This document shows, one piece after another, positions 34,037-42,635 of a DNA stretch of 60,555 nucleotides. The notes under the pieces are model-generated. The model saw only the letters and a program-made list of their open reading frames with translations. It had not been told where the DNA came from and did not search any database. The DNA comes from Alphaproteobacteria bacterium (lineage in GTDB: Bacteria > Pseudomonadota > Alphaproteobacteria > Micropepsales > Micropepsaceae), in assembly GCA_947473475.1 (NCBI GenBank), contig CANJBZ010000026.1:1-60555 (forward strand), read 5' to 3'. Each line of letters starts with the position of its first letter. Within the stretch, counting starts at the first letter, position 1. The position numbers were made by a program, and so were the translations under genes.

Positions 34037-34352
34037 TGTACCTTTACTCCTTCCGGGCTTTCCAAGGGCGGCCAAACGCAACGCGCGAAACGCAGCCGGC
34101 GGCGAACACATTGGGAGCCCCAAGCCATCACTATTATGGCCGATGGGATTACGTGTGCCCCCACACGGCAAAACTCGCCAGGGAACCCTAGAACATCGGA
34201 CGCACTGTGGTTGTGATCTCTTGGAGACAATGCCTTTTCAGAAGCGCAAACTGCGGTAAAAGGTTCCTCGTTGAGGTGCGGTTTTCCGGCGCTTGCGCCT
34301 GCCGCAAAATGGCCATCTGTTCCGGTCAAGTTGACGTGAACGATTCGCGGGG
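34037..34352. other. Gene-free divergent intergenic region
   Basis: Separates the 70-residue helical protein (minus) from the glycine-zipper protein (plus). I see no operator, hairpin, RNA gene or credible small frame in it; it presumably carries the two promoters. Confidence 0.5.
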
Positions 34353-35099
34353 ATGAGTATGAAACTTCAAAGATGCTTGGCGTTTTCGTGCGCTCTTATC
34401 TTTTTGGCCGATGCGGCTGCGCCGGCTTTGGCGCAGCCATTCGGCCGCGGCCGTGGAAATGACCGCTACCGGGAGGGCTACGAGGAGGGCTATCGCGAGG
34501 CGTATCGCGATGGATACCGTGCAGGCTATCTGGACGGTCGCGACAACCGCCGGTTCGATGAACGCTACGGCCCCCCGCCTCCGCCGCCGGGACCGCCGCC
34601 ACGCCTCAGCAATGACGACCGCGAGGGGCGTTGGAGGCAGCGTTATACGCAGGTCTACACGTACAACGACGACAAATTTTATCAGGAGTGCCGTCAGACC
34701 GTCGATCCTGCCGGCGTCATTGCCGGTGCGCTGATCGGTGGCCTGCTAGGCAACGCGGTTAGCCGGGGTGGTGGGCGGACGGGTGGAACCATTGCCGGCG
34801 TCGTGGTGGGTGGCGTCCTCGGTGGAGCACTTACACGCGGGATGGACTGCGAAGACCGCAGCTTTGCCTACAAGACCTATTACGACGGGTTTAATGCGGG
34901 CCGCACGAATGCGTCCTACGAATGGCGCAATCCGAAAAACGGCCACCGCGGCGATTTCCGGGTCGGTGATTACTACAGCGACCCCGATGGCTTCCGCTGT
35001 GCCAATTATACACAGCAGATATTCATCGACGGACGTCCGCAGGCCGCATCCGGACACGCCTGCCAGCAGCCCGACGGCACCTGGGCCATCGTGAACTGA
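34353..35099 (+). CDS. Exported glycine-zipper (17 kDa surface antigen-like) protein
   Basis: A 248-residue envelope protein: signal peptide (ending APALAQP), then a tyrosine/arginine segment with periodic 'REGYEEGYREAYRDGYRAGYLDG' spacing (every 4 residues G-Y), a proline run (PPPPPPGPPP), then a glycine-zipper 2TM domain 'AGVIAGALIGGLLGNAVSRG' plus 'TIAGVVVGGVLGGALTRG' (cut here in two), and a C-terminal domain with four Cys (ECRQT, DCEDRS, RCANYT, HACQQP) ending 'GHACQQPDGTWAIVN', as in RcnB/YMGG-like and SH3-type surface proteins. It probably inserts in or lines the outer membrane. A terminator hairpin follows. Confidence 0.8.
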   Translation: MSMKLQRCLAFSCALIFLADAAAPALAQPFGRGRGNDRYREGYEEGYREAYRDGYRAGYLDGRDNRRFDERYGPPPPPPGPPPRLSNDDREGRWRQRYTQVYTYNDDKFYQECRQTVDPAGVIAGALIGGLLGNAVSRGGGRTGGTIAGVVVGGVLGGALTRGMDCEDRSFAYKTYYDGFNAGRTNASYEWRNPKNGHRGDFRVGDYYSDPDGFRCANYTQQIFIDGRPQAASGHACQQPDGTWAIVN

Positions 35100-35125
35100 A
35101 TTTTCCTCCCCCGTTGTTACGAGGT

Positions 35126-35149
35126 GTCTCGCCGCGCAAGCGGCGAGAC
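35126..35149. terminator. 10-bp perfect stem hairpin between convergent genes
   Basis: GTCTCGCCGC, loop GCAA, GCGGCGAGAC, 27 nt after the glycine-zipper gene and before the convergent pirin gene end. No T-run follows, so it may be a bidirectional or Rho-assisted stop. Confidence 0.65.
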
Positions 35150-35180
35150 GGAGGGGCGAGGGAGGATGCCGTGCGTGCCG

Positions 35181-36074
35181 TCACGAGATGGGGGTGGCGG
35201 GCGGCGGTGGATCGCCGGGCAGCGGAATCCATCCCTTGTCGTCATGAAGCGGCAGCTTCATGCGCCCGGCGCGCCAATCGGCTTTGGCCTGTTCAATCCG
35301 CTCCTTCGATGAGGAGACGAAATTCCATTCGATGAAACGCTCGCCTAGCGGTTCTCCGCCGAGCAGCATGACCGTGGCGTTCGAGATGGCCGTGAACAAC
35401 ACCGGAGCCCCCGGTGCGAACACCAGCATACGCCCCTGCTCATGGGTGCGGCCTTCCACTTCCACGGAGCCCGAAACGATATAGGCCGCTCGTTCGGAAT
35501 ATTCGGCGGACATTTGCGCCTGCGCGCCGGCCGCAAGCTGCCAGTGCGCATAGAACATAGGCGAGCGGGTTTTCACCTTTGCCTTTGCGCCGAATGCCTC
35601 ACCGGCGATCAGCCGCGCTTTCAGCCCGCCGTCTTCGTAATAGGGCAGATCGTCCGCGCCGTGATGCGCAAATTCGGGATCGCATTCCTCGTCCTCGCGG
35701 GGCAGCGCCACCCAGGCTTGAATGCCGTGCAGGGCGTCACCATGCGCGCGTGCTTTCTCGAAGCGTTCGGAATGGGTGATGCCGGAACCGGCGGTCATCC
35801 AATTCACCTCGGCCGGGCGGATCGCCTGTTCGGAGCCGACGGAATCGCGGTGCATGATTTCGCCGTCGAACAGGTAGGTGACGGTCGCCAGCCCAATATG
35901 CGGATGCGGCCGTACGTCGACGGTTTTGGAGATGCCGCGCGCAAATTGCGCCGGTCCCATGTGATCGAAAAACACGAACGGCCCGACCATTCGGCGCTGT
36001 GCAAACGGCAGCACGCGCGCCACTTCAAACCCGCCCAAATCCTTCCGCCGCGGCTCAATGATAAGATCGATCAT
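35181..36074 (-). CDS. Pirin family protein
   Basis: A 297-residue bicupin. The start is the ATG of MIDLIIEPRR, with GGGAGT upstream. The pirin metal-binding signature is present: 'VDVRPHPHIGLATVTYLFDGEIMHRDSVG' (His-x-His and later Glu and His) and 'EVNWMTAGSGITHSERFE'. Pirins bind Fe or other metals; some oxidise quercetin, others act as redox-responsive partners of regulators. The C-terminal cupin contains 'AYIVSGSVEVEGRTHEQGRMLVF' and ends in a proline-rich tail. Single-gene unit, convergent with the glycine-zipper gene. Confidence 0.9.
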   Translation of the reverse strand: MIDLIIEPRRKDLGGFEVARVLPFAQRRMVGPFVFFDHMGPAQFARGISKTVDVRPHPHIGLATVTYLFDGEIMHRDSVGSEQAIRPAEVNWMTAGSGITHSERFEKARAHGDALHGIQAWVALPREDEECDPEFAHHGADDLPYYEDGGLKARLIAGEAFGAKAKVKTRSPMFYAHWQLAAGAQAQMSAEYSERAAYIVSGSVEVEGRTHEQGRMLVFAPGAPVLFTAISNATVMLLGGEPLGERFIEWNFVSSSKERIEQAKADWRAGRMKLPLHDDKGWIPLPGDPPPPATPIS

Positions 36075-36172
36075 CGCCAACTCCCTTTCCTTTTGGGGCC
36101 ATCGTACACGATCATAGCCATCCTCCACGCGGCCGGCTCAGGGCCGCTTAACTAGACGGCAATGCCGCCCAT

Positions 36173-36454
36173 ATGATATTCGAGTGGGACCACGCCAAGA
36201 GTGATGTCACGTTCCGGCAGCGTGGCTTTGATTTTGCTTACGCAGCACGCGTGTTTGCGGACGCGCACCGGCTGGAAAGGATCGATTGGCGGCGCGACTA
36301 CGGAGAAGAACGCCGCCAGACGATCGGTGAGGTGGAAGGTAGAATATTCTTTGTCGTCTTCACCAATAGACCAAACGCGATCCGAATTATTTCTGCCAGG
36401 AGAGCACATGACCACGAAGAGGCCGCCTATCGTGAAGGCAAGACTTGGCGCTGA
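36173..36454 (+). CDS. brnT: BrnT-family toxin
   Basis: A 93-residue RelE-fold toxin: 'FEWDHAKSDVTFRQRGFDFAYAARVFAD', 'ERIDWRRDYGEERRQTIGEVEGRIFFVVFT' and 'IRIISARRAHDHEEAAYRE' (quoted in parts) contain the hallmark WDxxKxxxNxxKHG-like start and the ISARRAxxxExxxY end of BrnT ribonucleases. The conserved Asn-Lys-His segment of BrnT is altered (SDVTFRQRG). It should cleave mRNA at the ribosome and be neutralised by the protein encoded downstream, whose ATG lies 47 nt inside this gene. The usual BrnA (ribbon-helix-helix) partner is replaced by an XRE-type one. Confidence 0.8.
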   Translation: MIFEWDHAKSDVTFRQRGFDFAYAARVFADAHRLERIDWRRDYGEERRQTIGEVEGRIFFVVFTNRPNAIRIISARRAHDHEEAAYREGKTWR

Positions 36455-36821
36455 CGGGAAATTGCGGCGCGTCGCCCAGAGCGGCCGCACCAGCCGTGCA
36501 GTTCCGGGGCGGATAAATGAAAAGCTGCTGGATAGCCCAGCTGCGTTTGAGCCCGATACCGATACGCCGGTATTGACGCGCCGCGAGTTGCGGGAATTGC
36601 GTCCCGCCGCAGTTGATAAAACGCCAGATGTGGCCGCGATACGCCGCCGCCTGCGGATGTCTCAAGGCGCGTTCGCTGCCTTGTTTGGAATTCCGTTGGC
36701 CACCGTCAAGGATTGGGAGCAAGGGCGTCGTAGTCCGGATGCCCCTTCATGCGCTTACTTGCGCGTCATTACAGAAAATCCCAAGGCGGTTCGTGCTGCC
36801 CTGAAAACAGCGGCGGAGTAG
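36408..36821 (+). CDS. XRE-type helix-turn-helix antitoxin paired with BrnT
   Basis: A 137-residue protein with AGGAGAGC before the ATG. N-terminal 60 residues are basic and probably disordered or toxin-binding ('GRTSRAVPGRINEKLLD'). The C-terminal helix-turn-helix reads 'IRRRLRMSQGAFAALFGIPLATVKDWEQGRRSPD', the HigA/NadS-like XRE class. It overlaps the toxin gene by 47 nt, so translation is coupled. Antitoxins of this class repress their own promoter; a repressor site would be expected upstream of the toxin ATG but I see no clear palindrome. A plain regulator is the alternative. Confidence 0.75.
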   Translation: MTTKRPPIVKARLGADGKLRRVAQSGRTSRAVPGRINEKLLDSPAAFEPDTDTPVLTRRELRELRPAAVDKTPDVAAIRRRLRMSQGAFAALFGIPLATVKDWEQGRRSPDAPSCAYLRVITENPKAVRAALKTAAE

Positions 36822-36843
36822 CACGCATAAGCGAATGGCAACC

Positions 36844-38316
36844 TTATTCGCCCTCCAACAGCCAGCCGAATTTTGCGCGGGCTTTTTGCATCACTTCTGC
36901 GGACGGTGTGTTAGACGGCGGGAACTTGTCTCGCCAGTGATAGGGTTTGCAGGCGTTGATGATCGCGACCGAGTGCGTCATGTCCCCCCTCGCGCGGCGG
37001 TCCGGCGGCAGCGCCGGATCGGCCGGCGAATCCCAGGTTCCTTTCAGGAACTGGATCGAATCCACCGGATCGGTGCGCATGATCATCGCCCATAGCAAAT
37101 GTTCCAGATTCGTCGCGTCCACATCGTCATCGACCACCACGATATATTTGGACGCATAGGCCGAGCCGCCGCATTGCGCAGCAATCGTTCCGGCCTGCAC
37201 TGCGTGGCCCGGATAGCTCTGCTTGATGGATACCCCGTGGAAGCTGCGCGCCGCGCCGATTTCGTGGCACCATACCTGTGCCACGCCTGGAACGCCCGCG
37301 CGCGTCAAGTTCTCTTTGATCGTCGCCGAGCGCATCACCGCGCGGTAGCGCGCCATCTCGTCGGGGCCGGCGCCCATCGGCGGCACGCCCACCAGGATCG
37401 GATCGTTGCGGTGATAGATCGCGCGCACGTCCAGAACCGGCCATTCCTTGGCGCCGCCGGCATAGTGACCGGTCCATTCGCCGAAGGGACCTTCGATGCG
37501 CGTTTTATCGGGAAGCACATAGCCTTCCAGCACGATTTCGGCAGCGGCAGGGAAGGGCAGGCCGGTGATTTTGCCCTGCACCATCTGCATCGGTTTGCCG
37601 CGCAAGCCGCCGACCACATCCAGCTCGAAAGTCCCATACGGCACTTCCAGCCCGCCGTAGAAGAACGACAGCGGATCGCCGCCCAGAACCATCGCCACGG
37701 GCATGGGCTCGCCGCGCTTTTTGTACTTCTCGAAATGCTGCGCCCCGTGGTGCCCGGCGGCCATCACCATTCCGACCGATTTGGCGTCGTGCACCTGCGC
37801 GCGATAGGCGCCCGCATTCAGCCAGCCCTCTTCGGGGTCGCGCGTGATGGAATAGGTGCCGGTGCCGATGTACCGGCCGCCGTCCTTTTCGTGCCAGATC
37901 GGGGCAGGGAATTTCGTCACGTCCACATTATCGCCCGTCTGCACGTTCTCGAACACCGGGCCGGTTGGCACGATCTCGTGCGGGATCAGCTTAGGGTTAG
38001 CGAGATAGGCTTCGCGATAGCCGTCCGAAAGCTCCCATTTGCTCAGCGCATCCGGGAAGCCGAGCGTCATGTTGCGCCGCACACCGGCAAACATATTCAG
38101 CAGCAGGCGAAACCCTTTCGGACAGCCGGGAATTTCGTCGAAGACGACGCAGGGGCCGTTCTCCGCGCGTAAGATTGCTTCGGCGGCAAGGCCGATATCC
38201 TCCTGCCAGTTGGCGCCCTTCACCGCGCGCACTTCGCCAAGGCGTTCGGCAAGCGTCAGCCAGCCGCGAAGGTCGTCATAGGCAATATGGGCGGCAGAAT
38301 TCTTTCGGTCGGTCAT
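36844..38316 (-). CDS. UbiD-family prenylated-FMN decarboxylase
   Basis: A 490-residue (de)carboxylase of the UbiD family, starting at the ATG of MTDRKNS. Visible family motifs: 'WHEKDGGRYIGTGTYSITRDPE' with the Arg used in catalysis, 'GLPFPAAAEIVLEGYV' with the first catalytic Glu, and 'IEGPFGEWTGHYAGG' with the second, then 'RSFHGVSIKQSYPGHA'. The enzyme needs prenylated FMN from a UbiX protein, which is not encoded here. UbiD relatives act on aromatic acids such as 4-hydroxybenzoate, vanillate or protocatechuate, on heteroaromatics, and on terpenoid acids. Single-gene unit. Confidence 0.9.
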   Translation of the reverse strand: MTDRKNSAAHIAYDDLRGWLTLAERLGEVRAVKGANWQEDIGLAAEAILRAENGPCVVFDEIPGCPKGFRLLLNMFAGVRRNMTLGFPDALSKWELSDGYREAYLANPKLIPHEIVPTGPVFENVQTGDNVDVTKFPAPIWHEKDGGRYIGTGTYSITRDPEEGWLNAGAYRAQVHDAKSVGMVMAAGHHGAQHFEKYKKRGEPMPVAMVLGGDPLSFFYGGLEVPYGTFELDVVGGLRGKPMQMVQGKITGLPFPAAAEIVLEGYVLPDKTRIEGPFGEWTGHYAGGAKEWPVLDVRAIYHRNDPILVGVPPMGAGPDEMARYRAVMRSATIKENLTRAGVPGVAQVWCHEIGAARSFHGVSIKQSYPGHAVQAGTIAAQCGGSAYASKYIVVVDDDVDATNLEHLLWAMIMRTDPVDSIQFLKGTWDSPADPALPPDRRARGDMTHSVAIINACKPYHWRDKFPPSNTPSAEVMQKARAKFGWLLEGE

Positions 38317-38457
38317 GAATCGAAGGCTCAAAGGGTGAGGGCGCCAATCTCGCATGCGGCAAGGGACCTCACCAAGTCTGGCCGCGAATTAAGGCGAGCC
38401 GCGGTTTTCTTAACGCGCCCGGACCCAGTATAATGCCGGTAACCACAGAGGTTCCCC

Positions 38458-39300
38458 ATGCGTAAGACCCTCCTTGCTTTAAGCCTGGTCTCCGGCGCTC
38501 TGGCGGTGTCCGCCGCGGCCGGCGCACTTTCCGCGGCCGGCAATCCCGGCGCGTCGGACGAAGCGGCGCCACAGTTCTCCGGCGTGTGGGTGCGCACGGG
38601 CGAGCCCATGTTCGAGCCCATCGAAGGCGCTAAGGAAGGCAAGCCCATCGCGCGGCTCCAGGTCGATAGCAAAGATGCCGACGAGATCATGGCGGGCAAT
38701 TGGGAAAATCCGATCCTGCAGCCCTGGTCGAAAGAGGTTTTGCACAAGAACGCCGAATCCGAAATCAATCTGAAACACGTCTTTCAGGCCGACGATGTCT
38801 GCTGGCCCGTGATTCCCCCGGCTATCCTGAACATGCGCGAGGCGGTGCAGTTCCTGCAGACAAAGGACCGCATCACCATCCTCTATCAGCGCGACCATCA
38901 GGTGCGGCACATCTATCTGAACCAGAAGCATTCGGCGAAAGCCGCGCCGTCCTGGTACGGCGAATCGGTCGGCCATTTCGAAGGCGATACGCTCGTCGTC
39001 GATACGACCCATTTCAAAACGCACGCGATGTCGCTGGTCGATCCGTTCGGCACACCGCATACGGACAAGATGCATCTGGTCGAACGCTATCGCGTGGTCA
39101 ACGATCCGAAGGGCAAGGGTCTGGAAGTGACGATCCGGGTGGAAGACCCCGGCACGTTCACCATGCCGTGGGCGGGCAAGCTCACCTATCGGCCGAACCG
39201 GGCGCAGAACATAGAGGAAGTGATCTGCTCGGAGAACAATATCGGCTTCGACGGCAAGCCGTTCGGCCCCCTGCCGCAAGAGAACAACCCGCAATTTTGA
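38458..39300 (+). CDS. Secreted protein of unknown function, paralogue C
   Basis: A 280-residue exported member of the family described at 18539-19354. Signal peptide MRKTLLALSLVSGALAVSAAA. Shared motifs: 'SWYGESVGHFEGDTLVVDT', 'FGTPHTDKMHLVERYRV', 'CWPVIPPAIL' and 'EVICSENN'. It is the most divergent of the three; the second motif has FGTPHT for YRTPHS/T. A divergent UbiD gene lies 141 nt upstream and a Tat-exported flavoprotein is downstream beyond a repeat element, so a catabolic role outside the cytoplasm is again suggested but unproven. Confidence 0.8.
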   Translation: MRKTLLALSLVSGALAVSAAAGALSAAGNPGASDEAAPQFSGVWVRTGEPMFEPIEGAKEGKPIARLQVDSKDADEIMAGNWENPILQPWSKEVLHKNAESEINLKHVFQADDVCWPVIPPAILNMREAVQFLQTKDRITILYQRDHQVRHIYLNQKHSAKAAPSWYGESVGHFEGDTLVVDTTHFKTHAMSLVDPFGTPHTDKMHLVERYRVVNDPKGKGLEVTIRVEDPGTFTMPWAGKLTYRPNRAQNIEEVICSENNIGFDGKPFGPLPQENNPQF

Positions 39301-39314
39301 CGCTTTAGCACTGA

Positions 39315-39424
39315 TGTCATCCCGGCCAGCGCTGCGACAGCAGCGCGTAAGCCGGGACCCACGGTGCAGGCCCCTCGGTAGGTCGCGGGTCGCGTGCTGA
39401 ACCCGCGCTTGCCCCGGGATGACA
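39315..39424. repeat. Dispersed TGTCATCCCGG inverted-repeat element, copy 1
   Basis: TGTCATCCCGG at one end and its complement CCGGGATGACA at the other, 110 bp in all, with GC-rich internal pairing. A second copy with the same ends is at 53845-53938 and a half copy (CTGTCATCCCCGGCGAG) near 45530. Lies downstream of the secreted paralogue and upstream of the flavoprotein promoter. Confidence 0.8.
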
Positions 39425-39480
39425 ATTTTTGACACGTGCCGTTATAGTCGCGCCCAAAGCACCGTTCCGGGGAGGGAATT

Positions 39481-41271
39481 ATGGCCAGCAAGAACAAGAT
39501 TTCGCGCCGCGATCTGATTAAGACGGGCGCCGCTGCCGGCGTTGGCGCCGCGGCGACAGCCGTTGCAACCACACCGGTTGCCGCAGCGCCTGCGCCGTCC
39601 GTCCCCACCCGCTGGGACCGCGAGGCCGATGTTGTGATCATCGGCGCCGGAGCAACCGGGATGACCGCGGCCATCATCGCGCGCGAGTCGGGATCGTCGG
39701 TGATTATCGTCGAAGCCGAGCCGGACATTGGCGGCCACGCGATCTGTTCGGGGGCCAACATTCCCCTGGGCGGCGGCACCTCCATCCAGAAGAAAGCCGG
39801 CATTCAGGATTCGCCCGATCTGGTCTATCGCGATCTGACGGACTGGTCGCTGACCGAACCCAATGGCGTTGCCGATTACCGCTTCAACGACCGCGAGATC
39901 ATCCGCGCCTTTGCCGACAATTGCGCGCAGACCTTTGAATTTTTGCTGTCGCATGGCGTCAGCTTCGTGAACGACAAGCCGGACGGCCGCGCGGGTTCCT
40001 CGCACGGCAATTCCGTGCCGCGGCAGATGCATGTATGGGCCGGCGATTGGCCGCAGGTGCAGACAGGAAAGCCGACTCCCGACGACGTGCGCAAGACGAC
40101 CTCCAACGGCAACGGCCTGATGCGGCCGCTCGAAGTGTCGGCCCGCAAGATCGGCGTGGAGATTCTCCTGGAACACCGCATGACCGGCCTCTACCGCGAA
40201 CAGCCCAGCGCGGGACGCGTTCTCGGCGTCGGCGTCAACAACAAGGGACGCGCGCTTAACATCCGTGCACGAAAGGCCGTGCTCGTCGCGACGGGCGGCT
40301 CGTCCGGCAATGTCAATTTCCGCCGCATGTTCGATCCGCGCCTGACCGAGGAATATTGCGGTCTGGCCGGTGCGCCCTGGTCCAACCAGGATGCGAGCGG
40401 CGAGTTGGCGGCGATGGCGATCAATGCCTCGCTCTGGGGGGCCGCGAATTATACGACGGAACAGGGCGACAACATCACCAAGCCGGGCAAGATCGGCTGC
40501 CAATATGGCTATGTGAATCTGACGTGGATGCCGGGAAGCCGCGTGTTCGACCGCGCCGGTTCATCCGGCCTTCGCGTCACCGACTGGCAGAACGTGATCT
40601 GCGTCAACATGCTGGGCAAACGCTTCTATGATGAGACCGGCGGGCAATATCCCGGCAACCGCTACAACACGGTGCAGCCCTATTTCCCGGAAAATCCGAA
40701 GAACGCCAAGAATGTGAAGTGGAATCCCGCCAATTGGATTCCCGCAGCCATGCAGGGCATCGGCGACGGCAAGAATGGCGGCGGCCCCATCTGGGCGATC
40801 TTCGATGCCGATGCGGTAGCGCGCGAAAAGTGGACGACGGAATATCCGTGGGTGGATACGAAGAACGGCTTCTTCTTCAGCGCGAACACGCTTGGCGAAC
40901 TGGCGCAGAAAATTCAGATGAAATACCAGCGCGTGCCGATGCCGGGGGCGAATTTGGAAGCAACCGTGGCGCGGTACAATTCGTTCGTCGATACAGGCAC
41001 CGACGAGGATTTTGGCAAGCCCAAGCCGCTGTACAAGATCGCCAAGGGTCCTTTCTATGCGGGGTGGTCGACACCGGTGGTGCATGATTCCCGCGCGGGT
41101 CTTCGCATCAATGCGAAATGTCAGGTCGTCGACATGAACGGCGAGGTCATTCCTGGCCTGTATAGCGGTGGCGAAACAGCCGGCGGCTTCTCGATGCACG
41201 GCTTGGCGCGCTGCCTGTGCCAAGGCTACATCGCCGGCCACACCACGCACGCGGAAAAGTCGTCCGCCTGA
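39481..41271 (+). CDS. Tat-exported FAD-binding oxidoreductase (fumarate reductase/ketosteroid dehydrogenase fold)
   Basis: A 596-residue flavoprotein; GGGAGGGAATT precedes the ATG. The Tat signal is 'KISRRDLIKTGAAAG'. FAD domain: 'ADVVIIGAGATGMTAAIIARESGSS' in two parts at about residue 45-70 and 'VEAEPDIGGHAICSG'. The late 'GLYSGGETAGGFSMHGLARCLCQG' closes the FAD site as in FrdA/3-ketosteroid dehydrogenases. Relatives reduce C=C bonds or desaturate ring ketones; the periplasmic location suggests a partner cytochrome or quinone link, which is not encoded next to it. The substrate is not readable. Confidence 0.85.
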   Translation: MASKNKISRRDLIKTGAAAGVGAAATAVATTPVAAAPAPSVPTRWDREADVVIIGAGATGMTAAIIARESGSSVIIVEAEPDIGGHAICSGANIPLGGGTSIQKKAGIQDSPDLVYRDLTDWSLTEPNGVADYRFNDREIIRAFADNCAQTFEFLLSHGVSFVNDKPDGRAGSSHGNSVPRQMHVWAGDWPQVQTGKPTPDDVRKTTSNGNGLMRPLEVSARKIGVEILLEHRMTGLYREQPSAGRVLGVGVNNKGRALNIRARKAVLVATGGSSGNVNFRRMFDPRLTEEYCGLAGAPWSNQDASGELAAMAINASLWGAANYTTEQGDNITKPGKIGCQYGYVNLTWMPGSRVFDRAGSSGLRVTDWQNVICVNMLGKRFYDETGGQYPGNRYNTVQPYFPENPKNAKNVKWNPANWIPAAMQGIGDGKNGGGPIWAIFDADAVAREKWTTEYPWVDTKNGFFFSANTLGELAQKIQMKYQRVPMPGANLEATVARYNSFVDTGTDEDFGKPKPLYKIAKGPFYAGWSTPVVHDSRAGLRINAKCQVVDMNGEVIPGLYSGGETAGGFSMHGLARCLCQGYIAGHTTHAEKSSA

Positions 41272-41288
41272 CGTCCGTTAGCGCAGAA

Positions 41289-41417
41289 AAGAAGGGGTTA
41301 CACAAAGAGCACGATGAAGAACACGAAGGACACCAAGAAGGCAGTATGCGCGTAAAGCGCGCCAGATTTCTTCGTGCCCTTTGTGCGTCCTTGGTGCTCT
41401 TTGTGTAACCCCTTCTT
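41289..41417. repeat. Dispersed inverted-repeat element, copy 2
   Basis: Perfect 24-bp arms (41289-41312 and 41394-41417; AAGAAGGGGTTACACAAAGA begins the first). The loop contains GCGCGTAAAGCGCGCC, matching the GCGCGCAATGCGCGCC centre of copy 1 at 30675-30838. It starts 17 nt after the flavoprotein stop and could also act as a terminator. Confidence 0.8.
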
Positions 41418-41465
41418 CTTTTATGCGCGTGCTATGGTGGTGCGTCGTCTTCAAAGCATCCGATC

Positions 41466-42635
41466 ATGGCGTATCTGCGCAACCGCGCGGTCAATCTGTT
41501 GAATCTGCATTACGGGCTGCATGCGCTCGCGCTGAATGGCGCGGGCGTGTTCTTTGCTGTCTTCCTTCTGAAGGAAGGCATCTCCGCACCTCTCGTGTTT
41601 GCGGCAATCGCGCTTATGCTCGCGGGACGCTTCGTCACACGTCCGCTGGTGCTTGTGCTGGCGCCACGTTTTGGTGTGCGCGCGTTGCTGGCGTTTGGCG
41701 TCATCTTCAATGGCCTGTTCTATCCGCTTCTTGCGGAGGTAAAGGGCCTGGATTTCTGGCTGCTTGCGGTGTGCGTCACCGGCGCAATAGGCGATGCGTT
41801 TTACTGGACCTGTTATCACGCCTATTTCGCCGCACTGGGCGATGAAGAACATCGCGGCCACCAAATTGGCGCACGCGAGGCGCTGGCATCTCTTGTCGGC
41901 ATTGCCGCGCCGCTGATTGGCGGCTGGGCGCTCACCGAGTTTGGCCCGCGTGTTGCGTTCGGCGCGGCGGCGCTCGTGCATGTGCTGGCAGCACTGCCGT
42001 TTCTTGGGACGCCGGAAGTGAAGTTTGCCGACGATCCGGCGCAAAGTTATCGAGCGGCACTGCCGAGCGTGCTGCTGTTCGCGGCGGACGGATGGATCGC
42101 GGCAGGCTATCTCTTTGTGTGGCAGATCGTTTTGTTCCGGCAATTGAACGAGAGCTATTCCGTCTTCGGCGGGGTCGTTGCTCTGTCGGCATTGGCCGGC
42201 GCTGTTGGAAGCTTGTTGCTGGGGCGGCATATCGATGCGGGACACGGCCGCCGTGCGGTGTGGCTCGGTGTTGGCAGCCTCGCGGTGGTGACGGTGCTGC
42301 GGGCGCTTAGCACGGATATCCCGGCGATGGCGGTCATCGCCAATGCGTTGGGCGGGCTTGTCGGCTGCCTTTACATCCCGACACTGATGACGGCGGTATA
42401 CAACCAAGCCAAGCAATCGCCGTGTACGCTGCGGTTTCACTTCGTCACGGAAGGCGGCTGGGACGCAGGCGGGGCGCTGGGCTGCCTGACGGCTGCGCTG
42501 CTCACCTGGGCGGGCGCGCCCTTTGCAGCCACGATCTTGATGTCGCTGTTTGGCGCCGCGCTCTCGGCGGTGCTGCTGTGGCGATATTATCCCGCCGCCA
42601 AAGCGCCCCCGGATGGATTGAAAGCCGCGGCGTAA
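41466..42635 (+). CDS. MFS transporter
   Basis: A 389-residue major facilitator protein with about 12 hydrophobic helices. The first loop carries 'LAGRFVTRPLVLVLAPRFG', a degenerate A motif, and the mid-protein repeat is 'LLLGRHIDAGHGRRAV'. The family resembles uncharacterised YbfB/AraJ-like exporters; I do not recognise a specific substrate. It begins 49 nt after the repeat element. Its TAA stop directly abuts the stop codon of the convergent MFS gene, leaving no intergenic base. Confidence 0.75.
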   Translation: MAYLRNRAVNLLNLHYGLHALALNGAGVFFAVFLLKEGISAPLVFAAIALMLAGRFVTRPLVLVLAPRFGVRALLAFGVIFNGLFYPLLAEVKGLDFWLLAVCVTGAIGDAFYWTCYHAYFAALGDEEHRGHQIGAREALASLVGIAAPLIGGWALTEFGPRVAFGAAALVHVLAALPFLGTPEVKFADDPAQSYRAALPSVLLFAADGWIAAGYLFVWQIVLFRQLNESYSVFGGVVALSALAGAVGSLLLGRHIDAGHGRRAVWLGVGSLAVVTVLRALSTDIPAMAVIANALGGLVGCLYIPTLMTAVYNQAKQSPCTLRFHFVTEGGWDAGGALGCLTAALLTWAGAPFAATILMSLFGAALSAVLLWRYYPAAKAPPDGLKAAA

